This document shows, piece by piece, positions 15,581 to 24,030 of a DNA stretch of 33,781 bases (positions within the stretch are counted from its first letter, which is position 1; every line of letters begins with the position of its first letter). Both the position numbers and the translations under genes were made by a program. This stretch comes from Nanobdellota archaeon (lineage in GTDB: Archaea > Nanobdellota > Nanobdellia > Woesearchaeales > GCA-2686295), in the NCBI GenBank assembly GCA_018819065.1, contig JAHJQL010000086.1, forward strand, positions 1 through 33,781, given 5' to 3'. The notes beneath the pieces were generated by a model, which ran no database searches, had not been told where the DNA came from, and was given only the letters and a program-made list of their open reading frames with translations.

Positions 15581-16811
15581 TTTTCTTTATCACAATCCTT
15601 TCTATATATTTCTCTCCAACTTCTTCTATGAAGAACGACATTCCATCTATCTTTATTTTTTTCCCTCTGGCAGGCATTCCTTGATTATAATCTATTAAAT
15701 AATCACTTATAGTCTTAAAGTTAATTGGTATATTCACATGAAAAAAAGATTTTATATAAGCAGGAGCTGTTTCTCCATCAACTAGTATCACTTTTTTACT
15801 CAGCCTCATTATTTTGTTAGGAGTCACATCAGATTCGTCAATTATCTCTCCGACGAGTTCTTCAAGTAAATCCTCAATTGTTACAAGTCCAACAACTTTT
15901 TTATGTTTATTTCTAACTATTGCTATGTGTGTATGCATCTCCTGAAATATCTTGAATATGTCATCAAGCATTAAATTTGATTGTATAAATAATGGATTTA
16001 CACCAATCTCTCTTAATTTTAAATCATGATCTTTATCATTTACTGCTTCAAAAATGTCTTTAATATTTACAACACCTATTATTTTGTTGATTGATTTTTC
16101 ATAAAGTGGTATTCTTGAATAAAGACTTCCTGCAACAAGAGGAACAGCTTCTTTTACTTTCATATCACCATTCAAACAAAACATTTCCTTATTTGGCGTC
16201 ATAACTTCTTTTGCAGCAATATCATCAAATTTTAACACGTTTTTTAACAGCTTTTTTTCATCTTTGTCAATGGTCTTATCTTCAAAACCCATGTCAAAAG
16301 CCATCTTTAATTCTTCTTCTGTTAATCGTAGTTTTTTCTTTTTGTGACCTCCAAAAGTTTTCAATAACATGTGTGCAATCCATTCAAGGAATATAACTAT
16401 TGGCGAAAGTATCTTACTAAGAATAAGAATTGGTTTTGCAACATTTAAAGCAATATTTTCATAATGCGTTGTTGCATATGCTTTAGGTGTTATTTCTCCT
16501 ATTACAAGGACTAGAAAAGTCATTACACCTATTGCTATTCCTGCGCCAGTTGATCCAAACAAGCTTATTGCAACAACGCTTGCAAGAACAGATGCAGAAA
16601 TATTCACAATATTATTACCTATCAGAATGGTTATTATCATCTTTCGAGGATCTTTTTTTAATTCCTCAAGAGCAATTGCACCACTTTTTTTCTGTTTAAT
16701 AAGAGTTCTAAGTTTTAAACGACTTACACTAACTAATGCTACTTCAACTCCTGAAAAGAATGCTGAGAGCAACAACAATATTATCAATAAAAAAATAGTC
16801 CAAAAGAGCAT
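15546..16811 (-). CDS. CNNM/CorC-family membrane protein (DUF21, CBS pair, CorC_HlyC)
   Basis: 421 aa. Residues 1-190 are the DUF21 transmembrane domain, with helices at about 1-22, 58-85, 88-110 and 125-155 and the conserved FSGVEVALVSVSRLKL and ILIGNNIVNI. Residues 200-325 are two CBS motifs (VMTPNKEMFCL; HTHIAIVRNKHKKVVGLVTIEDLLEELVGEI). The CorC_HlyC domain ends the protein. Family members transport or regulate Mg2+ and bind ATP-Mg through the CBS pair. Its stop lies inside the 3' end of the convergent nuclease gene (35-bp overlap). Confidence 0.93.
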   Translation of the reverse strand: MLFWTIFLLIILLLLSAFFSGVEVALVSVSRLKLRTLIKQKKSGAIALEELKKDPRKMIITILIGNNIVNISASVLASVVAISLFGSTGAGIAIGVMTFLVLVIGEITPKAYATTHYENIALNVAKPILILSKILSPIVIFLEWIAHMLLKTFGGHKKKKLRLTEEELKMAFDMGFEDKTIDKDEKKLLKNVLKFDDIAAKEVMTPNKEMFCLNGDMKVKEAVPLVAGSLYSRIPLYEKSINKIIGVVNIKDIFEAVNDKDHDLKLREIGVNPLFIQSNLMLDDIFKIFQEMHTHIAIVRNKHKKVVGLVTIEDLLEELVGEIIDESDVTPNKIMRLSKKVILVDGETAPAYIKSFFHVNIPINFKTISDYLIDYNQGMPARGKKIKIDGMSFFIEEVGEKYIERIVIKKIRDSSPRKLSE

Positions 16812-16869
16812 TTCTTAAAACACCTTAAAGAGTAGTACTTTATCGTTGTATATAAACTTTAGGTATATT

Positions 16870-17214
16870 CTATGCATAAACCATCACTCCTATGATGACT
16901 AGCAAATCTAAAACAATCCAAAGAAGATTCATTATTATTATAGGTTTTTCTTTGTGCAAAAAACCATACATAAGCCAAATAAGAGCACACAACATATAAG
17001 CAATCCATGAAACAACTGATATTCCTTGAGCATTCTTATCAATCCAGATAATCATTACTTGTGGCAATGTCATTATCGGCGCAAATATGCTTGCCGCGTA
17101 GACAAGTTTATCCATTATTCTCTTAGTCTTGTCTGGATGAGGATATTCTTCGTGCTTTTGATGTATTATTTGTCGTCTGTGCAAGTGGTGCATTCCGGAT
17201 GTTTCGTGAAGCAT
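16870..17214 (-). CDS. SemiSWEET/PQ-loop membrane transporter
   Basis: 114 aa. Three hydrophobic helices (about 37-56, 63-84, 90-113) form a half-SWEET triple-helix bundle with the PQ motif in APIMTLPQVMIIWIDKNAQGISVVSW. Such proteins dimerise to move small sugars. The N-terminal 30 residues are His/Lys-rich (MHHLHRRQIIHQKHEEYPH), longer than in typical SemiSWEETs (about 85-95 aa), and could bind metal or be a start misjudgement. An internal Met at residue 34 would give a more typical 81-aa protein. Confidence 0.87.
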   Translation of the reverse strand: MLHETSGMHHLHRRQIIHQKHEEYPHPDKTKRIMDKLVYAASIFAPIMTLPQVMIIWIDKNAQGISVVSWIAYMLCALIWLMYGFLHKEKPIIIMNLLWIVLDLLVIIGVMVYA

Positions 17215-17301
17215 GATAAAATTATTAGAAATAAATAGTTAATAAACTTATCGAAAAAAATAAACAAATATTTTTAAAAAAACACATTTTATTTCTTAAT
17301 C

Positions 17302-18261
17302 ATGCTTGAATCTATTCCTCAAAGGATTGAACTTAAAGACAAGTTTGTTGAGCGCTACAAGATTATCTTTGGAGCGGATTATGATGAATTCATCAAGTAC
17401 TCTTCATCTTACATAAGAAAATCTGTTCGTGTGAACACTTTAAAGATTTCAGTTTCCGAATTGAAAAAACGACTTAGTGCAAATTGGGATTTAGAGCAAG
17501 TTCCCTGGTGCAAGGAAGGTTTTTGGATTAAATACAGAGATGAAAAAAGGTTTGATATTGGAAACACTCCAGAGCATCAGCTTGGATATATCTACGTTCA
17601 GGACGCTGCAAGCATGATCCCAGCTGTTGTTCTTGCACCAAAACCGGGCGAAGTTGTTCTTGATATGTGCGCTGCACCTGGAAGCAAAACAACTCAGCTT
17701 GCTCAGTACATGAAAAATAAGGGTGTGCTTGTTGCTAATGACATAAAAGGCGACCGTCTTAAGGCTCTTGGTATAAATATTCAGAGATGTGGAGTTAGTA
17801 ATACGGTGGTTACTCAGCAACAAGGTAATTATTACAGGAACTTGGAGTTTGACAGGGTGCTTGTTGATGCTCCTTGTAGTGGTACTGGAACTATAAGGCG
17901 TAGCTTAAAGGTGCTTAAGATGTGGGGTCCTCACCTAGTTCGTAAGATGTCTGGCATTCAAAGACAATTAATAGAGGCTGGCTTTTTGGCTTTAAAGCCC
18001 GGCGGCAACATGGTTTATTCCACATGTACACAGGAACCTGAGGAGAACGAAGCTGTTGTTTCTCACCTGTTAAGAAGGCATCAAAGCGCGAAGCTTGAAG
18101 ATATAAAATTAAACATAAAGAGACGAGAACCGATTCTAGAGTTTGAAAATCTTAACATCAACCCTAAAGTTAAAAAGTGTTTGAGAATAGCCCCGCAGGA
18201 TAATGACACCGAGGGATTTTTTGTAGCAAAGATTACGAAAAACTCTAAAATTAAAACATAA
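17302..18261 (+). CDS. NOL1/NOP2/Sun-family RNA m5C methyltransferase
   Basis: 319 aa. Transfers methyl from SAM to cytosine-5 in tRNA or rRNA. Motif I is VLDMCAAPGSKTTQLA (about 118-134), motif IV VDAPCSGTGTIRR with C192, and motif VI YSTCTQEPEENE with C242, the catalytic nucleophile. The N-terminal 100 residues are the family's RRM-like segment (KSVRVNTLK). There is no PUA domain. The substrate, tRNA or rRNA, cannot be told from sequence. Divergent from the SemiSWEET gene, 87 bp apart. Confidence 0.94.
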   Translation: MLESIPQRIELKDKFVERYKIIFGADYDEFIKYSSSYIRKSVRVNTLKISVSELKKRLSANWDLEQVPWCKEGFWIKYRDEKRFDIGNTPEHQLGYIYVQDAASMIPAVVLAPKPGEVVLDMCAAPGSKTTQLAQYMKNKGVLVANDIKGDRLKALGINIQRCGVSNTVVTQQQGNYYRNLEFDRVLVDAPCSGTGTIRRSLKVLKMWGPHLVRKMSGIQRQLIEAGFLALKPGGNMVYSTCTQEPEENEAVVSHLLRRHQSAKLEDIKLNIKRREPILEFENLNINPKVKKCLRIAPQDNDTEGFFVAKITKNSKIKT

Positions 18262-18295
18262 AACCTTTATACATTCATAAATAGAAGTTATCTTT

Positions 18296-19078
18296 TTATT
18301 TTATATATTTTGGAAGCTTGATTATCAGGTGTGTTCCTTCTTCTTCGCTTGTCTTCATATCTATTGTTCCTTTATGTGCTTCTACAAATAGTTTGGCGTG
18401 GTATGTTCCAAGGCCTGTTCCGCCGACTGTACTGTATGATTCAAAAAAGTTTTTCCTTATTTTTTCTGGAACGGCTCCTTTGTTATGTATATTAAATGCA
18501 TAGTATTCTCCTTCTTCTTTAGCACTGATTGTTATCTTGCTGTTTTCAGGAGCTGCCTTGCACGCGTTACTTATCAGATTTGAAAAAACTGTTTCTATTC
18601 TGACTTCTTCTCCTTTATATTTTTGCATCTCTTCTCTGTTAATGTTTTCATCAAGCTTGTATTCAACAGTTATGTTTTTCTTCTTGAGGTCTGGTATGTG
18701 CAATCTTATGGATGTTTCTACGGTTTTTTCAAGGTTAAATTCAATTGGTCTTAGTTGATATTTTCCTCTTTCTATGGCTGCAACATCTAGTGAATTATTA
18801 ACCATGTATAGCATTGATTTTGTACTGTTTTTTATTATATTATAAAACTCTATTTTTTCATCTGGAGTGAGTTGTTTTTCATCTTCTATAAGAACATCCA
18901 CGTATCCTGCTATGTTTTGCAGTGGTCTTCTGAAGTGGTGCCTGTCTTCTGATATGCTCTCTTTGTACATGGTAACTGTTTCAACTACTTTGTTTACTGT
19001 TTTACTATCTGGGAATTCTTCTTTTAGTTTTTTTAGTAAATCGTTTAAGTTTTCTGTTTCATATGCCACAATAAACAC
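18296..19078 (-). CDS. Soluble orphan histidine kinase (HisKA + HATPase)
   Basis: 260 aa. The dimerisation domain carries the phospho-acceptor box DRHHFRRPLQNIAGYVDVL, equivalent to SHELRTPL. The ATPase domain shows the N box ETVFSNLISNACKAAP, a G1-type HNKGAVP and the G2 box GGTGLGTYHAKLFVEAHKG. There is no transmembrane segment and no PAS or GAF sensor; the N-terminal 45 residues are a short helical region. No receiver-domain gene is nearby. It may read an intracellular signal or act through a distant partner. Confidence 0.88.
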   Translation of the reverse strand: MFIVAYETENLNDLLKKLKEEFPDSKTVNKVVETVTMYKESISEDRHHFRRPLQNIAGYVDVLIEDEKQLTPDEKIEFYNIIKNSTKSMLYMVNNSLDVAAIERGKYQLRPIEFNLEKTVETSIRLHIPDLKKKNITVEYKLDENINREEMQKYKGEEVRIETVFSNLISNACKAAPENSKITISAKEEGEYYAFNIHNKGAVPEKIRKNFFESYSTVGGTGLGTYHAKLFVEAHKGTIDMKTSEEEGTHLIIKLPKYIK

Positions 19079-19151
19079 CTTTGTAACTATTAAGTGATAA
19101 AAAGATGGAGAACTATTATATAAATCCTTCTATAATAAAAAGAAGAATTAT

Positions 19152-19589
19152 TTACTTCCTTGCCTTCTCAAGTCTTCCGGCAAGCAAAGCTTTCAAAGAC
19201 TGATCATTGACCTTTATTACTTGCCATCTAACTCCAGGAATATCTCCTTTGGCCCTACCCATCTTTCCACCAATGCACTCGATAACAACTTCATCGTGCT
19301 CATCAATTAGCTTTGTAGCACCGTCTCCTGGGCAAAAAGCAGTTACTTGCTTAGCATTCTTAACTAGCTGAACCCTTACACACTTCCTCATTGCAGAGTT
19401 TGGCTGCTTTGCTTCAAGCTGCACTTTTTCAAGCACTATTCCTGAAGCTTGGGAAGCTCCCTCTAAAGGATCTGATTTCTTCTTAAGGTTAAACGCTCTT
19501 TTTACAAACCACTTACTAGAATAACGAGATTTCTTCCTTCTGCTTTTCAATTTGCTTGCAGCGTTTATGCCTCTTGATTTCTTACCCAT
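19152..19589 (-). CDS. rps12: 30S ribosomal protein S12 (uS12)
   Basis: 145 aa, archaeal length. The decoding-centre loop [15 protein letters not shown] and the segment [13 protein letters not shown] are intact. It is the last ribosomal gene of the RNA polymerase operon here. S7, its usual next neighbour in archaeal str operons, is missing, and an unrelated histidine kinase follows. Confidence 0.97.
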   Translation of the reverse strand: MGKKSRGINAASKLKSRRKKSRYSSKWFVKRAFNLKKKSDPLEGASQASGIVLEKVQLEAKQPNSAMRKCVRVQLVKNAKQVTAFCPGDGATKLIDEHDEVVIECIGGKMGRAKGDIPGVRWQVIKVNDQSLKALLAGRLEKARK

Positions 19590-19628
19590 ATTAATACTTC
19601 CGAAAACGACAATTATTTATAAATCTTG

Positions 19629-20045
19629 CTAAACAACTTTTATCTCTTTTAAGTCGGGAAAATATTTTTTCACAACCTCTTCTGTCTCTCGAAGATTCTT
19701 AGCTTTTGAACCTATCATCAAACCTTTTGTCTTTGTATCAGGGCCTGTTATGGTCACGACATTGCCCTCTATAGTCATACTTACAACTTTCAAAGGAGCT
19801 ATTAGATTGACTATGAATTGTTTCATATCATTATTGTATTCTATTATCCTTATAGGTTTTTTAAACATGTCTTCTAACTTGATAAGTTTAGACTTGTTTT
19901 TTCCAAGAGCTCGCCCTAGTTGGCCTGACTCGACCATGAATGTGAGCTTCTCCTTGAAGTAAAAACACTCCTTGACGTCAGCTTGCGCTACTCTTTCAAA
20001 CAAACTTATCTGTTGTATTAAATCAACGTCGTATTTTATAGTCAT
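19629..20045 (-). CDS. nusA: Archaeal NusA-like KH-domain transcription factor
   Basis: 138 aa from the ATG at 20045 (MTIKYDVDLI). The ORF-track start at 20087 would run far into L30e. With the chosen start the ATG overlaps the L30e stop by 4 nt. Two KH-like units are visible: VESGQLGRALGKNKSKLIKLEDMF and TGPDTKTKGLMIGSKAKNLRETEEVV, each with a GxxG-type loop. Archaeal NusA lacks the bacterial N-terminal domain and binds RNA. Its position between L30e and S12 is the canonical archaeal order. Confidence 0.94.
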   Translation of the reverse strand: MTIKYDVDLIQQISLFERVAQADVKECFYFKEKLTFMVESGQLGRALGKNKSKLIKLEDMFKKPIRIIEYNNDMKQFIVNLIAPLKVVSMTIEGNVVTITGPDTKTKGLMIGSKAKNLRETEEVVKKYFPDLKEIKVV

Positions 20046-20302
20046 CTTAGAATTCCAATAACTGATACTGAAAAAGGTTTTTTGCAAACAGCGCCTAGTT
20101 CATCGTTAGAGATGTCTAGCTGCACGACTTTTGTACTACAAAGACCTGCGTAATGCTTTATATCTTCTGCAGTTCTAGGTTCACAATTCAAGGCCAAGAA
20201 GACCTTTTCTAGTTTGCTGTTCTTCAAATTCTTCAATGCTCTATCTGTTCCAATCAACAGTTTCTTATTTCCCAATAGTTTCTTTATTTCGTTTGTGCTC
20301 AT
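20042..20302 (-). CDS. rpl30e: 50S ribosomal protein L30e (eL30)
   Basis: 86 aa. Shares the L7Ae/L30e fold: KKLLIGTDRALKNLKNSKLEKVFLALN, then YAGLCSTKVVQLDISNDELGAVCKKPF. It overlaps rpoA'' by 4 nt at its start and NusA by 4 nt at its end, so the three genes are tightly coupled. Confidence 0.95.
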   Translation of the reverse strand: MSTNEIKKLLGNKKLLIGTDRALKNLKNSKLEKVFLALNCEPRTAEDIKHYAGLCSTKVVQLDISNDELGAVCKKPFSVSVIGILR

Positions 20303-21432
20303 TTTGTCTTAGTAACCAATCCTGGAAGTCCTGTTCCAACAGGGACCAGCTGGTTAATCATCACGTTTTCAATCACGCTGTTTAAGTAATCAACTTCTCC
20401 AGTCAATGCAGCGTTTATTATGTGTTTTACAGGCGTTTCAAATGATGCTCTCGCAAGCACACTTGGCTTCTCCTTGACAATTCCATACCTGTTTATACCC
20501 ATAAGTGTTCCAGACATAGTCATCGTGTCAGCAACAAGCATTATGTGTCTTATATCAATGTTTATTCCTTGAGTATCCAAGACTTTTAAAACTTCATTGA
20601 TGATGACCTGCCTAACAGCCTCCACGCCAAATATTTTTTCCATCTCGTATAAATCGTTGCTGATTATTCTTTCCGGGTCAACAAAATCGTGTTTTAACAT
20701 GTCTTTTATGTTTGAACCAGCAGTGACTATGACGTACTCGTTTCCTCTCTTAACTGGAAGAACCTGTGTGATTCCTTTAATTCCTGAGATGTACACATCT
20801 TTTATCTTCTCTTTTAGCTTGTATATCTCGTTTAGTGGCTCGTCCTTTGAAGTAGGGGTTATCTCTATAATTCCATCTTTAGTCTTGAATTTAAAACCTT
20901 TCTTGATACCTTTTTCAAGTATCTTTGCAATCTTATCTTCTTTTAAGTTTGCAATCTCTAACTTGCTCTTGTTAAGACTTATAGTCATCTGAAGATTTGT
21001 TATATTAATAGATATCTCTTGTATAAAATCTTCCATCTTTGACTCTTTTATGCTCTCAGCAAGCTTCTTAATATCCTTGCCTTCAGAATAAGGTTTTTTA
21101 AGATAAACTTCCATCATCCCTGTTCCAATGGTTTTTCGACCGTCAAATATCTCTATTATCCTTGGAAGACCAGTTGTTACGTTTAACTCTGATACTCCGG
21201 CAAAGTGGAATGTGTTTAGTGTCATCTGTGTGCCTGGTTCACCGATTGATTCTGCACCGACCAGTCCAACGCTTTCTCCTGGTTCAGCAAATGATTGCCT
21301 GTATTCTTGATACACTTTTTCAAGAATCTTCTTTACTTTCGCATCAGAGCATTTATCCGGCAAGTTTATTTTTACCTCTTCTAAAATGCTTTCTGGAATT
21401 AAATCCTTGTATCCTTTGAATATGTCGCTCAT
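20299..21432 (-). CDS. rpoA2: RNA polymerase subunit A'' (Rpo1C)
   Basis: 377 aa. C-terminal part of the largest subunit, supplying the trigger loop and jaw. The conserved VGAESIGEPGTQMTLNTFH and VTTGLPRIIEIFD are present. The jaw lies in the middle, and ARASFETPVKHIINAAL near the end matches the clamp-anchoring region. The split between A' and A'' is at the normal archaeal position, with 2 nt between the genes. It carries no inteins or insertions. Confidence 0.97.
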   Translation of the reverse strand: MSDIFKGYKDLIPESILEEVKINLPDKCSDAKVKKILEKVYQEYRQSFAEPGESVGLVGAESIGEPGTQMTLNTFHFAGVSELNVTTGLPRIIEIFDGRKTIGTGMMEVYLKKPYSEGKDIKKLAESIKESKMEDFIQEISINITNLQMTISLNKSKLEIANLKEDKIAKILEKGIKKGFKFKTKDGIIEITPTSKDEPLNEIYKLKEKIKDVYISGIKGITQVLPVKRGNEYVIVTAGSNIKDMLKHDFVDPERIISNDLYEMEKIFGVEAVRQVIINEVLKVLDTQGINIDIRHIMLVADTMTMSGTLMGINRYGIVKEKPSVLARASFETPVKHIINAALTGEVDYLNSVIENVMINQLVPVGTGLPGLVTKTK

Positions 21433-21434
21433 TT

Positions 21435-24029
21435 TTATTTCTCCATCACAGAGTTTATTATCTGCTTAACATTAATTTTTCCACCTTCGCTCTTTGAAAC
21501 ATCCATGCTGTCTTCTCCATAGGCAAACTGCACTATCTTTCCTGCAGCGTCTCTGACTGTGTAGTCATACTCTACTTTTATGTCTTGAAGAGCGTTTGCT
21601 AGTCTTCTGTACAAGTATCCTGATTTAGGTGTTCTTAAGGCTGTGTCCATGAGGCTGTCTCTTCCAGTCATGGCCATGAAAAACATCTCATGCGGTCTTA
21701 GTCCTTTGTTAAATCCACTCTTGATAAATCCATGCGCTTCAGGTCCCAAATCGTCTTTCTTAAAAGCAGATATTGTTCTCCTGTTAAATCCTTTATTTAT
21801 CCTTTCCCCTCTGAGAGCTTGCTGTCCTACGCATGCACCCATCTGAGCCAAGTTAATTAGGTTTCCTCTAGCACCAGACCTTACCATCGTCATAGTGTCG
21901 CTTCTCTGATCTGCGTTGTCAGCAATGATTTTTCCAGCTTCGTTTCTCGCCTTGTTTAGCCTCTCAAGTATCCTTAATTCTAAGGTTTCTTTCATGCTTC
22001 GGCCAGGCAATAGCTCGAGGTTTCCTTCCTTGTACTCTTTAATCATGTTGTTAACATCAACGTATGCTTCTTCAATGACTTTATTTATCTGAACAGTTGA
22101 TGCCTCTGAAAGGTCTGCATCTGCAAACTTTGCTGTAAAACCATATTTTAGCAGTACTTCTATTCCAAGTCTGTATATCCTTCCAAGGATCTCTACCATT
22201 TCATCTCTTCCATATTGTTTATGGATGTTTCTTAGAAGCAGTCCTGATCCTTCTCCAAGGTTGCTTTTATCCATTACTCCTGATAATAGTTGTCCATTTC
22301 TAATCTTGACCGTGTGGTCGGGATTATCTGATGGAACAGACCTTGACACTCCGTCAAAGTCAAAATTGTCAGGGATTATTACTGAAAACACTTCTTTTCC
22401 AGAAACTATTTTTTTGTGTGGAAGCTTTTTAAATTCAGTTATGCCTACTGATGCTAGCAAGTCTATTGCTTGTTCTCTTGGTATATCCATAAATCTTGTT
22501 AACAAATAGTTTCCTGATATAGCGTCTTGGTTGCAGCCGATGATGCTTAAACCGTATCTTGGGCTTATGAGTTGTGTTTGTACTTCCATTAGTATTTCTG
22601 CTTCTGCACGTGCTTCTTCTGTTTGTGGGATGTGTAGGTTCATCTCGTCTCCGTCAAAGTCTGCGTTGTAAGGCGCGCATACTGCTGGGTTTAGTCTAAA
22701 TGTTAATCCCGGAAGCACTCTTACTCGGTGGCACATCATACTCATCCTGTGAAGTGACGGCTGCCTGTTAAAAAGGGCGATGTCACCGTTCATCAAGTGT
22801 CTCTCAACTATGAATCCTGGCTGCAACTCTTCTAACAACTGCTCTTTTGTCTCATCAGTTATCTTTTTTCTCTTACCATCTGGTCTTAAGATGTAGTTTG
22901 CTCCTGGATAAGTCTCTGCTCCTCTCTGGATGAATTCTTTTAAGTATTTCATGTTCCACTCAGTCAGCCTTTCTGGAACTGTTAGTTTCATTGCGATTAC
23001 TTGTGGGACTCCTACTTCGTTGATGTTGAGTTTTGGGTCTGGGCTTATAACTGTTCTTGCCGAGAAGTTAGTCCTTTTTCCAGCTAAGTTATGCCTTATT
23101 CTTCCTTCCTTGCTCTTTATCCTCGCAGTTATAGTTTTTAGCGGCTCTCCACTCCTGTGTCTGGCTGGTGGCAGCTGTGCTACTTCGTTATCAAAGAATG
23201 TTGTTACGTGGTATTGAAGCAGGTCCCATAAGTCTTCTATTATTATCTCTGGTGCTCCTGCGTTTATGTTCTCGAATAATCGTTGGTTTATCCTGACTAT
23301 GTCTCCTAATTTGTGTGTTAAGTCATCTTCGCTTCTCTCTCCGCTCTCCAGAGTGATTGAAGGCCTCATAGTTACTGGTGGTATTCCAAGGACTGTTAAA
23401 ACCATCCACTCAGGTCTTACTGCTTTTGGGTTCATACCAAAAACTTCAAGATCATCATCTGGTATTCTCTCAAGCCTAGTCCTTATCTCTATTGGCGAGA
23501 GCCTCTTGTCATCCTCTATGTAAGTTGTTGGTTTCTCAATTATTATCTTTAGCTGTGATTCTTTGCAGTGAGGACATTTCGTTATGGTTTTTAGGCTGAC
23601 CATTATCTCTGCAACCCTTTTTCTTCTTTCAGCAAGTCCTAGCTCTGCACCTATCTTTTCTAGTTCTCCGACGTGTTTTTTTATCTTGTCAGATGGGACT
23701 AGTATCCTTCCGCATGACCGGCAGGTTGACCTTAACAAGTCAAGTATCTCCTTGACAAACTTTATGTGTATCACTGGCCTTGCAAGTTCTATGTGTCCAA
23801 AGTGTCCAGGGCATTCTTTTAGTTTGTGTCCGCAAGTCTTGCATTTTAACCCAGGGTCTATTACTCCTAGTCTGACATCCATTAATCCTCCAACTACAGG
23901 GTATCCTTCTTTATCGTACAGTTCAGGGGTTACTATTTTTGCTGAGGCCATTTCTTTGATGAACTTTGGACTCATCACTCCAAAGGTTATCGAGTGTATT
24001 TTTTTGTAAGTGGGTCTGATTTCTTCCAT
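21435..24029 (-). CDS. rpoA1: RNA polymerase subunit A' (Rpo1N)
   Basis: 864 aa. N-terminal part of the largest subunit. The catalytic metal site NADFDGDEMNLH is intact. Zinc motifs are CKTCGHKLKECPGHFGH near the start and CRSCG...CPHC after it. The bridge-helix region (KSGFNKGLRPHEMFFMAMTGRDSLMDTALRT) is present. No intein interrupts the usual insertion sites. One base separates it from B'. Confidence 0.98.
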   Translation of the reverse strand: MEEIRPTYKKIHSITFGVMSPKFIKEMASAKIVTPELYDKEGYPVVGGLMDVRLGVIDPGLKCKTCGHKLKECPGHFGHIELARPVIHIKFVKEILDLLRSTCRSCGRILVPSDKIKKHVGELEKIGAELGLAERRKRVAEIMVSLKTITKCPHCKESQLKIIIEKPTTYIEDDKRLSPIEIRTRLERIPDDDLEVFGMNPKAVRPEWMVLTVLGIPPVTMRPSITLESGERSEDDLTHKLGDIVRINQRLFENINAGAPEIIIEDLWDLLQYHVTTFFDNEVAQLPPARHRSGEPLKTITARIKSKEGRIRHNLAGKRTNFSARTVISPDPKLNINEVGVPQVIAMKLTVPERLTEWNMKYLKEFIQRGAETYPGANYILRPDGKRKKITDETKEQLLEELQPGFIVERHLMNGDIALFNRQPSLHRMSMMCHRVRVLPGLTFRLNPAVCAPYNADFDGDEMNLHIPQTEEARAEAEILMEVQTQLISPRYGLSIIGCNQDAISGNYLLTRFMDIPREQAIDLLASVGITEFKKLPHKKIVSGKEVFSVIIPDNFDFDGVSRSVPSDNPDHTVKIRNGQLLSGVMDKSNLGEGSGLLLRNIHKQYGRDEMVEILGRIYRLGIEVLLKYGFTAKFADADLSEASTVQINKVIEEAYVDVNNMIKEYKEGNLELLPGRSMKETLELRILERLNKARNEAGKIIADNADQRSDTMTMVRSGARGNLINLAQMGACVGQQALRGERINKGFNRRTISAFKKDDLGPEAHGFIKSGFNKGLRPHEMFFMAMTGRDSLMDTALRTPKSGYLYRRLANALQDIKVEYDYTVRDAAGKIVQFAYGEDSMDVSKSEGGKINVKQIINSVMEK

Positions 24030-24030
24030 C

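Noticed and set aside
18296-19078. Histidine kinase as an inactive enzyme because G1 lacks DxG
   Set aside because: N-x-G in this box is common in active kinases, and the other boxes are intact.
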